Source: a virus. Taken from it: 22,533 nt of DNA. Below are positions 22,288 to 22,533 of the stretch, one piece after another (the stretch's first letter is position 1; every line of letters starts with the position of its first letter). The position numbers and the translations under genes are program-made. The stretch is taken from the IMG/VR virus record IMGVR_UViG_3300044673_000561, positions 1 through 22,533 of that record; one strand, 5' to 3'. The notes beneath the pieces are model-generated. The model was not told where the DNA came from, made no database searches, and worked only from the letters and a program-made list of their open reading frames with translations.

Positions 22288-22533
22288 TTACTCCTTGTAC
22301 CAGGTCGTTGTCCATTTCGCTATTTCCATATAACTGTCTAAATTCATTGGGATCTTACCTGTTGTTTGGATTGAATTGATAGTCCCAGTTGAATCTATAA
22401 GTTTAGTCCATGCATTAAACGGTAAATCAATATCTTCTAAAACAAATTTTGAACTATCGTATAAGATTATATTTTTAAAAATAATGGATTTTGCAATTAT
22501 TCTTTCGTCGCAAGGCTGAATAGTTACCTTATA
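22288..22533 (-). CDS. Unrecognised gene, 3' end only
   Basis: A frame open from the right edge to a TAA at 22290-22288 gives the last 81 residues of a protein. It reads YKVTIQPCDERIIAKSIIFK at the edge, then LYDSSKFVLEDIDLPFNAWT and ends YMEIAKWTTTWYKE. It looks like a soluble, beta-strand-rich domain, and I recognise no family. It ends 3 bases before the TTG of the DUF3761-like gene, so the two are likely cotranscribed. Whether it is phage or host cannot be decided here. Confidence 0.6.
   Translation of the reverse strand, partial: YKVTIQPCDERIIAKSIIFKNIILYDSSKFVLEDIDLPFNAWTKLIDSTGTINSIQTTGKIPMNLDSYMEIAKWTTTWYKE

Overview
The window is the morphogenesis (late) module of a tailed phage or prophage of a Gram-negative bacterium, read right to left on the minus strand, with a small control and cargo region at its right end. 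The host cannot be named. The DNA is moderately AT-rich, most starts have AGGAG-type ribosome binding sites, and several genes use GTG or TTG starts. No tRNA, rRNA, CRISPR array, integrase, transposase, replication gene or lysis gene is visible.

Packaging and head, in transcription order: 19466-18774 (conserved phage protein of uncertain role), 18584-17967 (ParB-domain protein), 17966-17295 (Nu1-like small terminase), 17314-15467 (GpA-type large terminase), 15323-15102 (DUF6148), 15099-13459 (lambda-type portal), 13462-12236 (S49 maturation protease carrying a scaffold domain with its own internal start), 12230-11034 (head decoration protein enlarged by repeats), 11004-9952 (lambda gpE-type major capsid protein), a hairpin, 9895-9347 (HhH protein in the FI position), and 9347-9012 (FII-like head-tail joining protein).

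Tail: 9025-8447 (tail terminator), 8450-8274 (DUF2635, Mu gp38-like), 8290-6791 (contractile sheath), 6781-6413 (tube), 6401-6102 with a -1 frameshift extension to 5980 (assembly chaperones), 5983-4112 (tape measure), 4115-2964 (gpN-like), 2971-1892 (gpP-like hub), 1888-1235 (gp45-like spike) and 1235 to beyond the left edge (fibre). The phage therefore joins a lambda-type packaging and head block to a Mu-type contractile tail, so a myovirus morphology is expected. Most genes overlap by a few bases or abut, so the block is probably translated as a coupled polycistron. Baseplate proteins equivalent to Mu gp46-gp48 are not in the window.

Right side: the first late gene is preceded by an AT-rich stretch holding eleven GCAAC/GTTGC sites, some spaced one helical turn apart. 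Beyond it lie a doubtful plus-strand ORF, a 46-codon gene between two intrinsic terminators, and an XRE repressor/ImmA protease pair. The pair has a consensus sigma-70 promoter whose spacer is filled by a near-perfect palindromic operator. The far right holds a small Cys-rich DUF3761-like protein and the 3' end of an unrecognised gene.

Most notable are the complete -1 frameshift signal (slippery heptamer, 5-nt spacer, 7-bp GAAA hairpin), the Nu3-like internal scaffold start, the shuffled repeat modules in the decoration protein, and the phased GCAAC array upstream of the terminase genes.
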